Shown here: piece by piece, positions 1 to 6,665 of the stretch
How positions within the stretch are numbered: position 1 is the first letter of the stretch
Layout: the number at the start of each line of letters is the position of its first letter
Source of the DNA: Prolixibacteraceae bacterium UBA5740
Lineage (GTDB): Bacteria; Bacteroidota; Bacteroidia; Bacteroidales; Prolixibacteraceae
Reading direction: 5' to 3'
Assembly (NCBI GenBank): GCA_002419285.1
Contig: DIFU01000036.1
Coordinates: 1 to 9,830 of the forward strand
Length of the DNA: 9,830 bases
The notes under the pieces: model-generated
Seen by the model: only the letters and a program-made list of their open reading frames with translations
The model's database searches: none
What the model was told of the DNA's origin: nothing
Translations under genes and position numbers: made by a program

Positions 1-46
1 CGAGTTCAGAACCAAAAATCTTCTTATTCCACTGCAGCTTTTCCAT
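1..46 (-). CDS. Possible 5' end of an unidentified gene, cut by window edge
   Basis: Reading the minus strand from an ATG at 46-44 gives 15 open codons (MEKLQWNKKIFGSEL) that continue past the window edge. An in-frame stop at 79-77 makes this ATG the first possible start. It lies 61 bp downstream of the rlmN stop, on the same strand. On the minus strand, TACTTTTA at about 75-68 is a 7-of-8 match to the Bacteroidota -7 box TAnnTTTG, so the gene could have its own weak promoter. Fifteen residues are too few to recognise a family, and a chance open stretch of this length is quite possible. Confidence 0.3.
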   Translation of the reverse strand, partial: MEKLQWNKKIFGSEL

Positions 47-107
47 AATATGTATGATACGATTACGATAAAAGTACTATAATGGGTTCACGAAATGAAA
101 GATTCCC

Positions 108-1154
108 CTATTTTTTTGAAAGCTCTTTGGTTGATAACAAACCACAAGCTGCATAGATATCCTGTCCTCTCGATGCCCGAATGGTAGTCAGGATTCCCTT
201 GGCATTTAGCCGGTCTTTAAAGGCAAAAATGGTTTCATCGTCGCTTCCCTGAAGGGGGGTGCCAGGTATCGGATGAAAACGGATCAGGTTGATACGGCAT
301 TTGACACCATTAAGAAGCCGGGTAAGCTCTTGCACATGTTTCGGAGTATCGTTCAATCCCTGAAACATGATGTATTCAAATGAAACCCTTCTTTGTTTTG
401 AAAAGTCCCATTTTCTGATTTCCTTGATAACCTCCCCAATGGGATAGGCAATCTGAACTGGCATCAATGATCGCCTTTCGTCGTCAAATGGTGTGTGTAA
501 ACTTACCGCAAGGTGTGCTTCACTCTTTTCAAGAAAGGAAGTCATCCCTGGTATGATCCCTATGGTGGAGACAGTTATCCTTCTCGGACTCATGGCATAG
601 CCCCATTCAGAGGTAAGGATCTCCAGACTCTTTAAAACCTCGTCAAGGTTGTCGAAAGGTTCACCCATTCCCATATATACGATATTCGATACCTGCCCGG
701 CTTCTTCAATGCTCCTGATTTGGTTTACAATCTCTCCTGCAGTGAGTTGTCCCTGGAAACCCTGCTTGCCAGTCATGCAAAAAAGGCAACCCATTTTGCA
801 TCCGACCTGCGAACTGACACAAACTGTAATTCTGTCATTTTCAGGGATCATGGCTGTTTCGATAAATTTACCTCCTGTGGCCGGAAACAGGTACTTTCGG
901 GTTCCGTCAATACTCGACTGGACCTTTTGGGGAGCCGTAACGCCCACTGAAAAATGCTCTGTGAGATATTCCCTTCCTTTTTTTGAAAGGTTGGTCATTT
1001 CTTCAAAAGATGAAGCGTTCTTCTTGTATAGCCAGTCGGCCAACTGTGTGGCTGTATATCCGGGAAGGCCAGCGTCGGCGACTACTTGTTTGAGTTCGGC
1101 CTGGGTTTTTCCGAAAACCGGGGGAAGTATAATGGGAGTGGGGTCTGTATTCAT
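108..1154 (-). CDS. rlmN: RlmN, 23S rRNA (adenine-2503-C2)- / tRNA A37 methyltransferase
   Basis: A cytoplasmic radical-SAM enzyme that, in its family, methylates C2 of A2503 in 23S rRNA and A37 of some tRNAs, with a role in translational fidelity. The 348 residues are full length for the family. The [4Fe-4S]/SAM motif is C119-x3-C123-x2-C126. The two family-specific cysteines are present: C112, in the CVSSQVGC context and seven residues before C119 as in E. coli RlmN, and C337, in DIYAACGLL, the position of the methyl-carrying cysteine. The SAM-contacting GMGEP motif is at 162-166, and the stretch around residues 189-200 (SPRRITVSTIG) is typical. Presence of C337 and the RlmN-like context favours RlmN over its paralogue Cfr, which confers resistance by methylating C8; that choice is from motif context, not a tree. 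The gene lies 37 bp downstream of the flavoprotein reductase on the same strand, with no promoter seen in between, so co-transcription is likely. No terminator is visible after its stop. Confidence 0.96.
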   Translation of the reverse strand: MNTDPTPIILPPVFGKTQAELKQVVADAGLPGYTATQLADWLYKKNASSFEEMTNLSKKGREYLTEHFSVGVTAPQKVQSSIDGTRKYLFPATGGKFIETAMIPENDRITVCVSSQVGCKMGCLFCMTGKQGFQGQLTAGEIVNQIRSIEEAGQVSNIVYMGMGEPFDNLDEVLKSLEILTSEWGYAMSPRRITVSTIGIIPGMTSFLEKSEAHLAVSLHTPFDDERRSLMPVQIAYPIGEVIKEIRKWDFSKQRRVSFEYIMFQGLNDTPKHVQELTRLLNGVKCRINLIRFHPIPGTPLQGSDDETIFAFKDRLNAKGILTTIRASRGQDIYAACGLLSTKELSKK

Positions 1155-1191
1155 ATAAAGTTTTTAATGATGAAAAGCTATTCGATGGAAT

Positions 1192-1863
1192 TCAGAAGTA
1201 GATCTCAGATGTAATATTTTCAAAGGGAACTCCCTTTTCAATCAGCAGATCCCTGACATCGACCACCATGAGTGCCTTGCCGCAAAGGTAATATTTTATG
1301 CCGGCAGGTATATCCTCCCGGGTCGAAAGCCAATCAGTCACCCTGCCAAAAAATGATCCGGGTATTTCTTCTCCTGAACAGCAGGTCAGGTATTGTTCTC
1401 CCAGAATGGCCCGGATTTCCTCCTGAAAATAAAACTGCGACCCTTGTCTGACTCCATGGATCAGGCAACAGTTTTTCCCCAATCCCGACCTTAACATACT
1501 ATAAAATGGTGCGATCCCTGTCCCGGTCGATATCCACCATTCTGCCTCCCCGCTGCTAATAAATCCGCCATAAGGCGCCGAAACGAGAATCGTGTCACCC
1601 GGCTTGACCCTTGCCAATTCGGGTGTTAGGAGTCCACCTTCCTTGATGTTGAATAGAATGCTGATTTCCGGATCAGAAGTCCCGCTGCAAATACTATAAA
1701 TGCGGGGTGGATTATTGGCTGACAGCGACACTTTTATAACTTGTCCGGGTATGAATTCCCGGGTTCTTTTGTAGGATAGGTAATGCACGCCAGGTGAGAT
1801 TTCCCGGTTCGATGTAACTTCTACTCTTCTCAATTGACTTAAGTCTTCTTCTTTCCTTTTCAT
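1192..1863 (-). CDS. Ferredoxin-NADP(+) reductase-type FAD oxidoreductase
   Basis: A soluble flavoprotein of the ferredoxin-NADP reductase fold. Family members move electrons between NAD(P)H and ferredoxin or flavodoxin. The N-terminal FAD-binding barrel spans roughly residues 10-102 and carries the FAD motif RIYSICS at 54-60 (the RxYSxxS signature). The nucleotide-binding half covers about 105-223, with GTGIAPF at 114-120 (pyridine nucleotide site) and YLCGKALMV at 192-200 (the YxCGxxxMV pattern). The protein ends in ITSEIYF, a carboxy-terminal aromatic that in bacterial Fpr-like enzymes stacks on the flavin. No iron-sulfur cysteine cluster or fused ferredoxin domain is present, so the partner must be encoded elsewhere. 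At 223 residues it is a little shorter than typical Fpr. ATG 1863-1861 is the natural start. It is divergent from the ROK regulator and lies upstream of rlmN in the same unit. No clean TAnnTTTG promoter was found on its side. The true electron partner is unknown. Confidence 0.85.
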   Translation of the reverse strand: MKRKEEDLSQLRRVEVTSNREISPGVHYLSYKRTREFIPGQVIKVSLSANNPPRIYSICSGTSDPEISILFNIKEGGLLTPELARVKPGDTILVSAPYGGFISSGEAEWWISTGTGIAPFYSMLRSGLGKNCCLIHGVRQGSQFYFQEEIRAILGEQYLTCCSGEEIPGSFFGRVTDWLSTREDIPAGIKYYLCGKALMVVDVRDLLIEKGVPFENITSEIYF

Positions 1864-1884
1864 AGCTCTTATCAGGCGTACAAT

Positions 1885-1900
1885 TTATTCATGAAAATAA
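1885..1900. promoter_or_regulatory. Candidate operator: AT-rich palindrome between divergent genes
   Basis: TTATTCATGAAAATAA has perfect 5-bp arms (TTATT at 1885-1889, AATAA at 1896-1900) around a 6-bp centre. It lies in the region between the flavoprotein reductase and the divergent ROK regulator. ROK repressors of the NagC/Mlc type are known to bind AT-rich palindromes with TTATT-like outer arms, so a regulatory role is plausible, but such palindromes also occur by chance in AT-rich DNA. Confidence 0.28.
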
Positions 1901-1929
1901 GTGTTTTTTATTTATTAGATTTCAACTGG

Positions 1930-1940
1930 ATGAATTTCAT
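1930..1940. repeat. Perfect 11-bp palindrome upstream of ROK regulator
   Basis: ATGAATTTCAT is a perfect palindrome (ATGAA and TTCAT around one T). An overlapping inverted repeat, TGAAT-ttc-ATTCA, spans 1931-1943. It lies about 43 bp upstream of the proposed -33 element of the ROK regulator gene, a position that would suit an autoregulatory or activator site. No second copy was found near the other promoters in the window, so the role is unproven. Confidence 0.25.
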
Positions 1941-1982
1941 TCACATTTGATCGTCTACTTAATAAAAAAATTAAAAAGAGAA

Positions 1983-2013
1983 TTGCAGGCAAGATATAAT
2001 TTTCATAACTTTG
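1983..2013 (+). promoter_or_regulatory. Bacteroidota-type promoter of the ROK regulator gene
   Basis: TTG at 1983-1985 (-33 element) is followed after exactly 20 bases by TAACTTTG at 2006-2013, a full match to the Bacteroidota -7 consensus TAnnTTTG. The known spacing is about 19-21 bases. Transcription would begin near 2018-2022, leaving a leader of roughly 10-13 bases before ATG 2031. Its position inside the longest possible reading frame argues that the upstream TTG codon at 1947 is not the true start. Confidence 0.6.
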
Positions 2014-2030
2014 ACTCAGATATTTCCCAT

Positions 2031-3242
2031 ATGGATACATTATTTAAAAACAGTGGACAGAGTCAGGGGGTTGAGCTGAAAAAGATCGGGCACAAAAAGC
2101 AGATCATTCGCTCTATTTATTTTAAAGGCCCCGTGTCGAGCGCAGAATTGTCAAGATATCTTCCATTAAGTACCCCGAAAATAAACAGTCTTTTGCAGGA
2201 GCTGATATCAGAGGGATTCCTTAAAGAACTGGGTCATGGGGATTCGAGCGGGGGACGCCGTCCAGCCATTTACGGACTGATTGAAGACAGTTTTTATCTC
2301 ATAGGCATCACCATTAATATACACCGTACAATAGTCAGTGTGTTTAATGCCTGCAACCAGGAGATCAGTGGGCCACATTTCGTTAAGGTTCCCATGCAGA
2401 GAAACCTCCGAATGTTTGATGAGATACATGATGAGGTGAAGAGGATTTTGAATGATATGGCCATTGATATGGATAAGATCATCGGTGTTGGTATAGAGAT
2501 GCCGGGATTGGTAAACCAGGAGACATGGATGAATAAAACTTATTTCCCGAAGGTGAGAAATCTGAATGAATACATTGCAGGTGTCTTCGGCTATCCTGTT
2601 TTTTTTGACAATGATGCCAGAATCAGGACTTTTGCCGAACAGCAGTTTGGTCTGGCACAGGGCCGGCAAAATGTGCTGATGGTTCATGCTGACTGGGGGA
2701 TTGGTTTGGGTTTGATTTTAAACGGACAGTTGTATTCTGGTAAGTCGGGTTTCTCGGGCGAATTCGGACATATTCCGATGATTGACAATGGCGAGCTTTG
2801 CCATTGTGGAAAGCGCGGATGCCTCGAAGCTGTTGCTTCTGTTGCGGCCATCTCCAGAAAAGCCCGTCAAGGTATGGAGAGTGGAATTCCATCATTGTTG
2901 ATGCAGATGGCTGACCAGGATGTTGGTAAGATCGATACCAATCTGGTTATACAGGCAGCCAGACTTGGAGATCAGTTTTCAATATCCATTCTGACAGAAG
3001 TAGGCCATTGGCTTGGGAAAGGGATAACCTACCTGATACAGGTTTTCAATCCGGAGCTGATTATTATCGGGGGTAAGCTGGCCGAAGCTGGGCAGTTCTT
3101 TGAAGCTCCCCTTCGTCAGGCCATTACTACTTTTTCAAATCCTGACATTTCAACCGATACCGAAATATCCTTCTCAATCATGGGGGTGAAAGCCGGACCG
3201 ATAGGTGCTGCCGCTTTCGCGATTGATCAGTTATCACAGTAA
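2031..3242 (+). CDS. NagC/XylR-like ROK-family transcriptional regulator
   Basis: A DNA-binding sugar-responsive regulator of the ROK family. From ATG 2031 it has 403 residues, close to E. coli NagC and Mlc. The winged helix-turn-helix covers about residues 18-82, ending in the wing signature GGRRPAIYGL (74-83). The sugar-kinase-like domain follows: NDA with the family aspartate (D195) in FFDNDAR, GIGLG at 223-227, GEFGH at 243-247, and the structural zinc motif CHCGKRGC (C257, C259, C264, with H247). The amino-terminal phosphate-binding loop DxGGT is degenerate (GITINIHRT, 92-100), as usual in ROK regulators that bind sugar but do not phosphorylate it. The frame is open upstream to a TTG at 1947, but that start lies upstream of a good promoter and adds 28 residues that do not fit the family. 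The gene is followed after 11 bp by the NagB-like fusion gene, so they are very probably one transcript and the regulator probably controls this cluster. Its effector is not predictable, though an amino-sugar phosphate is a reasonable guess. Confidence 0.9.
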   Translation: MDTLFKNSGQSQGVELKKIGHKKQIIRSIYFKGPVSSAELSRYLPLSTPKINSLLQELISEGFLKELGHGDSSGGRRPAIYGLIEDSFYLIGITINIHRTIVSVFNACNQEISGPHFVKVPMQRNLRMFDEIHDEVKRILNDMAIDMDKIIGVGIEMPGLVNQETWMNKTYFPKVRNLNEYIAGVFGYPVFFDNDARIRTFAEQQFGLAQGRQNVLMVHADWGIGLGLILNGQLYSGKSGFSGEFGHIPMIDNGELCHCGKRGCLEAVASVAAISRKARQGMESGIPSLLMQMADQDVGKIDTNLVIQAARLGDQFSISILTEVGHWLGKGITYLIQVFNPELIIIGGKLAEAGQFFEAPLRQAITTFSNPDISTDTEISFSIMGVKAGPIGAAAFAIDQLSQ

Positions 3243-3253
3243 AATAGTATAAA

Positions 3254-5584
3254 ATGGTTAAGATGAAAACAAATTTTACCAATGTAGAAGAGGCATTCTA
3301 TAAGGAATCAGGTAGTTATAAAATATCTTCCGTAACTCCGTATGTCCTTGTTGATAATTTTCCTAAACTGGGTTTGCTTTCTGCCCTCAGTTTTCTGGAA
3401 TGGGCCAGCTTAAACCCAAATGGTGTTGCTTGTCTGCCGGTTGGTAAAACCGCGATGCATTTCCTGAACAACACGCATCTGCTGCTCGATAACTGGGATA
3501 ACGAAAAAGGTAAGGCAATTCGTGTAAAGTATGGATTAGACAATGTCAGGAAGCCTGATCTTTCCGGAATTCATTTGGTTCAGGCCGGTGAGTTTTATCC
3601 AATCAGTACGGAGCAGCATAATAGCTTGTGGAATTTTCTATATAACTATTATATCAAAGGATTCGGATTTGATGAGAGCAAAGCATTGCTGATCAATTCT
3701 GACCAGATTGAACTTGCCGAGGGCAAACACTTCAGGGAGGTCTTCCCCGACTTTACTATCGATCTCTCTCTCCGTTACAGGGAAGCCAAAACTTTAAAGG
3801 AAAAAATACAGCAGGAATCCATTTTCAGGATTGATAACTGGTGCGACCGTTATGAGCATGCAATTCGTGAGTTGGGTGGTATAGGTTTTTATTTGGGAGG
3901 AATTGGACCTGATGGCCATGTCGCATTTAATATCAGGGGAGTCAACCATCACTCACCCGCTCGTTTGGCCCAAACCAATTTCGAAACACAGGCCGTTACT
4001 GCGGGAGATTTGGGAGGGATTGAGGTTTCGAGAGCCAGACTGGTGATTACCATTGGATTGGGAACACTCACCTTTAATCCTGACAATAAGGCAATTATCT
4101 ATGCCGCCGGAGAGGCTATCGCTGATGTAATCCGTGAATCGGTTCAGAGTGAACCTTGTAATATGTATCCGGCCACTTCTCTTCAGGTTCTACCCAATGC
4201 ACGGTTTTATCTGACCCAGGGTGCCGCGGTTAAGTTGAACGATAGCATTGACCGCTATTATTTCGATACCCCCTGGAACCATCAGAAAACCGAAAGGGCT
4301 GTCATTGAACTTTGCCGGAATATCAACAAATTCGGTCCTAAAGTTACCCTCGATGAGCTGAAGGATGATAAATACTGCCGCCACATTCCGGATTTGAATG
4401 AGCATACTGTTCAGTCAGTGATCGATTCAATCACTGAAAAGATCAGGAAAGGAATGCGGCATGAAACCAACCAGGTGTATTATCATACCGGACCGCACCA
4501 TGACGATATTATGCTGGGAATTATGCCCGTAACAAACCGGCAGAGCAGGGACGGATCAAATGAAATGCATTTTTCGGTGTTAACCTCCGGATTTACGGCT
4601 GTAACCAATAGTTTCATGCTTGACCTGTTGAAGGATACCTTGCAGTTGATAAGCATTGGTAAAGTTGAGATGATCTATTTTCCCGATTTCTTTGAGAAAG
4701 GGTATATGTATAAGTGGGACAAAGATGTATACCATTATCTCGACAATATCGCGGCCAAAAATGAAGAAGGTAAGCGCAGGGGGGTTTGCCATCGCCTGGT
4801 ACGATCGATGGTGGGTATTTGGAAACTTCAAAATGTTGAAGAGCTGGTGGCTGCCATCGAAGATACCATACATGTACTGCAGAGTAGTTACGATGGAGCA
4901 AAAAATCCACCCAAAATTCAGGTGCTGAAAGGCATGATAAGGGAATTTGAAGAGGAACTTGTTTGGGCACATTATGGCATCGCAGTCAAGAACGTACACC
5001 ACTTAAGACTTGGATTCTACCAGGGAGATGTCTTTGGTGCAGGACCCAATTTTGAACGCGATGTGTTACCCATTCTTGAAGAATTCAGAAAATATAAGCC
5101 GACCGTAATCAGCCTGGCAATGGACCCCGAAGGCAGTGGGCCTGATACACATTATAAAGTACTCCAATCTATTGCTGCTGCAGTTAAGGAATGGTCAAAA
5201 GAAACTGATTTGTCGCACCTAAGGGTGGTTGGTTATCGCAATGTTTGGTTCCGCTATAATCCATGGGATGTTGAAGTAATTGTGCCAGTTTCAATGAACT
5301 CACTGGCAACACTCGACAAGTCCTTTGCAGATTGCTACCTGACCCAGGTGAATGCTTCCTTCCCAAGTTATCAGCTGGATGGAAAGTTCAGCGACCTGAC
5401 TCAAAGGGTATGGTTCGAGCAACATAGGCAGATACAGTTCCTGTTGGGTAAAAACTTCTTTTACGAAAATGAACATCCCCTGCTAAGAGCTACCCATGGA
5501 TTGGTATATATGCGTGAATTGAATGTAAATGAGTTCCTTAGGGAAGCTTTGACCCTCGGAAAATCGGTGGAAGGTTTATTGTAA
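3254..5584 (+). CDS. NagB-like deaminase/isomerase fused to PIG-L/LmbE-like deacetylase domain
   Basis: A 776-residue two-domain cytoplasmic protein with no signal peptide. Residues about 30-335 resemble glucosamine-6-phosphate deaminase NagB: phosphate-loop-like LPVGKTA (61-67), GGIGPDGHVAFN (215-226), GLGTL (268-272) and PATSLQ (306-311). A linker with PW...RAV..LC (340-354) leads to a PIG-L/LmbE domain: HTGPHHDD (411-418), a TSG motif (444-446), and DPEGSGPDTH (624-633), whose H633 fits the second zinc histidine. This domain order is known in Bacteroidota proteins annotated as NagB, commonly around 660 residues, so this one is longer, mainly within the PIG-L half (about 470-590). By eye alignment with E. 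coli NagB, D141 and H143 are kept as D220 and H222, but D72 becomes G112 and E148 becomes I227. PIG-L ligands H415, D418 and H633 appear kept. The fusion suggests N-deacetylation and deamination/isomerisation of a sugar phosphate in one protein, but the substitutions make the exact reaction uncertain. It follows the ROK regulator by 11 bp. ATG 3254 is used; M4 at 3263 is an alternative start. Confidence 0.85.
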   Translation: MVKMKTNFTNVEEAFYKESGSYKISSVTPYVLVDNFPKLGLLSALSFLEWASLNPNGVACLPVGKTAMHFLNNTHLLLDNWDNEKGKAIRVKYGLDNVRKPDLSGIHLVQAGEFYPISTEQHNSLWNFLYNYYIKGFGFDESKALLINSDQIELAEGKHFREVFPDFTIDLSLRYREAKTLKEKIQQESIFRIDNWCDRYEHAIRELGGIGFYLGGIGPDGHVAFNIRGVNHHSPARLAQTNFETQAVTAGDLGGIEVSRARLVITIGLGTLTFNPDNKAIIYAAGEAIADVIRESVQSEPCNMYPATSLQVLPNARFYLTQGAAVKLNDSIDRYYFDTPWNHQKTERAVIELCRNINKFGPKVTLDELKDDKYCRHIPDLNEHTVQSVIDSITEKIRKGMRHETNQVYYHTGPHHDDIMLGIMPVTNRQSRDGSNEMHFSVLTSGFTAVTNSFMLDLLKDTLQLISIGKVEMIYFPDFFEKGYMYKWDKDVYHYLDNIAAKNEEGKRRGVCHRLVRSMVGIWKLQNVEELVAAIEDTIHVLQSSYDGAKNPPKIQVLKGMIREFEEELVWAHYGIAVKNVHHLRLGFYQGDVFGAGPNFERDVLPILEEFRKYKPTVISLAMDPEGSGPDTHYKVLQSIAAAVKEWSKETDLSHLRVVGYRNVWFRYNPWDVEVIVPVSMNSLATLDKSFADCYLTQVNASFPSYQLDGKFSDLTQRVWFEQHRQIQFLLGKNFFYENEHPLLRATHGLVYMRELNVNEFLREALTLGKSVEGLL

Positions 5585-5603
5585 ATATTCTGTCTTGCTT
5601 AAC

Positions 5604-5640
5604 GAATTTTCCCGGATAGCATAAATATGGAATTTTCCCG
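5604..5640 (+). repeat. Pair of 11-bp direct repeats upstream of kinase promoter
   Basis: GAATTTTCCCG occurs at 5604-5614 and again at 5630-5640, 26 bases start to start (about 2.5 helical turns), between the fusion gene stop and the -7-like box at 5665. Two exact 11-mers in a 132-bp spacer are unlikely by chance. The position upstream of a promoter with a poor -33 element would suit an activator binding site; this is inference. Confidence 0.45.
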
Positions 5641-5664
5641 TTCCTTAGGATTAAAAGATAACCG

Positions 5665-5672
5665 TATATTTG
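5665..5672 (+). promoter_or_regulatory. Promoter -7 box upstream of ROK kinase
   Basis: TATATTTG matches the Bacteroidota -7 consensus TAnnTTTG fully and lies 44 bp before the kinase ATG. No clear TTG/TTTG -33 element is found 19-21 bases upstream, so the promoter may be weak or need an activator. The 8-bp palindrome CAACGTTG at 5677-5684 covers the expected transcription start. Some read-through from the regulator-fusion transcript is also likely because no terminator is seen after 5584. Confidence 0.45.
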
Positions 5673-5716
5673 GATTCAACGTTGTGTCTAATTCATAAAT
5701 ATAATAAGTCCTGAGC

Positions 5717-6556
5717 ATGAAAATAATTGGCGTTGATGTCGGTGGTACCAAAATAAGTGCCGGCCTGGTGGTTGATAATAAGATAGTTAGGCAGTCTACT
5801 GTAGACACACCTTTTGACAGGCCACAGCTTGAAGTGGTAAATGCCTTGTATCAGGCCATCGACGAGGTTTATGACACCGCAGTGACAGGTATAGGAATCG
5901 GGGTGCCCGGGTTAGTTGACCTGGATGAAAAGCGGGTCATCGATGTGGTCAATATTCCCAGTTGGGATTCTGTACCCCTGTTTGATCTTGTTTCCGATTA
6001 CTTCAATAAACCGGTTTTCGTTAATAACGATGCGAATTGTTTTGCCGTTGGTGAGAAATATTTTGGCAAGGGTAAACCATTCAACAATTTTGTCGGACTT
6101 ACCATTGGCACAGGCATGGGAGCCGGAATTATCATCAATGGCCACCTTTATTCAGGTAGGTTGTGCGGTGCCGGAGAATTTGGAAGTATCTTTCAAAAAG
6201 ACCGGTCCGTCGAAGCGTTTGCATCTGGCCAGTTTTTCAAGGATAAGGGTTTGGATGGAAAAGTCATTTATAAAAGGGCTTCTATCGGAGATCCGGTTGC
6301 ATTACGATTATTTGAAGAGCTCGGCTCCCACATTGGAAGGGCAATCTCCAACATTCTGTTTGCACTGGCACCGGAAGCTATCATATTTGGTGGATCGGTA
6401 AGTGAATCCTTCAAGTATTTTGGGGATGCCATGCATGAATTTCTGGAGGAGAATTTTCCTTATCAGAGATTATACAACCAGCTGGTGATCGAAGTATCAG
6501 ATGTTGAGAATATGGCAATTTTAGGGGCTTCCTCTTTGGTGTTGGATGCCCAATAA
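5717..6556 (+). CDS. ROK-family sugar kinase lacking the zinc motif
   Basis: A cytoplasmic ATP-dependent hexose or amino-sugar kinase of the ROK family, 279 residues. There is no helix-turn-helix, so it is an enzyme rather than a regulator. The phosphate-binding loop DVGGTK is at 7-12, GIGVPG at 60-65, the catalytic aspartate D105 in VNNDAN, the second phosphate motif GTGMGAGI at 131-138, and the adenosine-type motif PEAIIFGG at 219-226. Most ROK kinases have a GHxx histidine followed by CxCGxxGCxE holding a structural zinc. Here AGEFGS (152-157) has serine in place of the histidine, and residues 158-172 contain no cysteine, so the zinc site is absent. The protein is correspondingly shorter than the roughly 300-320 residues of zinc-containing members. 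Start ATG 5717 puts DVGGTK at the usual position. It sits downstream of the NagB/PIG-L fusion with its own promoter-like box and is closed by an intrinsic terminator. Likely substrates are glucose, GlcNAc, ManNAc or a related sugar; the sequence does not decide. Confidence 0.88.
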   Translation: MKIIGVDVGGTKISAGLVVDNKIVRQSTVDTPFDRPQLEVVNALYQAIDEVYDTAVTGIGIGVPGLVDLDEKRVIDVVNIPSWDSVPLFDLVSDYFNKPVFVNNDANCFAVGEKYFGKGKPFNNFVGLTIGTGMGAGIIINGHLYSGRLCGAGEFGSIFQKDRSVEAFASGQFFKDKGLDGKVIYKRASIGDPVALRLFEELGSHIGRAISNILFALAPEAIIFGGSVSESFKYFGDAMHEFLEENFPYQRLYNQLVIEVSDVENMAILGASSLVLDAQ

Positions 6557-6565
6557 TCTTTTTAG

Positions 6566-6600
6566 TGTGAGGCTGGCAATAGGGCAGCCTCACATTTTTT
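6566..6600 (+). terminator. Intrinsic terminator after ROK kinase
   Basis: A perfect 10-bp stem, TGTGAGGCTG at 6566-6575 and CAGCCTCACA at 6585-6594, with a 9-base loop, is followed directly by six T residues (6595-6600). It begins 10 bases after the kinase stop codon and separates the catabolic genes from the SusC-like gene. There is no matching A-run on the other side, so it acts on plus-strand transcripts only. Confidence 0.9.
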
Positions 6601-6651
6601 CTGACATTTTGCTTATTTAAGGGGATGTTTTTTTTGCATTGGCAAGAAAAA

Positions 6652-6665
6652 ATGACAATCGTCAT
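6652..6665. repeat. Short inverted repeat, possible protein-binding site
   Basis: ATGAC (6652-6656) and GTCAT (6661-6665) form perfect 5-bp arms around AATC. It lies about 250 bp upstream of the SusC-gene promoter-like box, far for a classical operator. No second copy was found, and chance is a fair explanation. Confidence 0.2.

Noticed and set aside
108..1154. Cfr-type antibiotic-resistance methyltransferase instead of RlmN
   Set aside because: The sequence context of the cysteines and the amino-terminal domain look like housekeeping RlmN, and there are no mobile-element or resistance-gene neighbours.
649..1158. 169-codon plus-strand open frame opposite rlmN
   Set aside because: Fully antisense to a gene with all family motifs; its product has no recognisable domain.
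1942..1949. CACATTTG as the -7 box for the ROK regulator
   Set aside because: One mismatch to TAnnTTTG, while the full match with correct -33 spacing at 1983-2013 is better.
5916..6401. 161-codon plus-strand frame overlapping the ROK kinase
   Set aside because: A different frame of the kinase gene; all ROK motifs are in the 5717-6556 frame.
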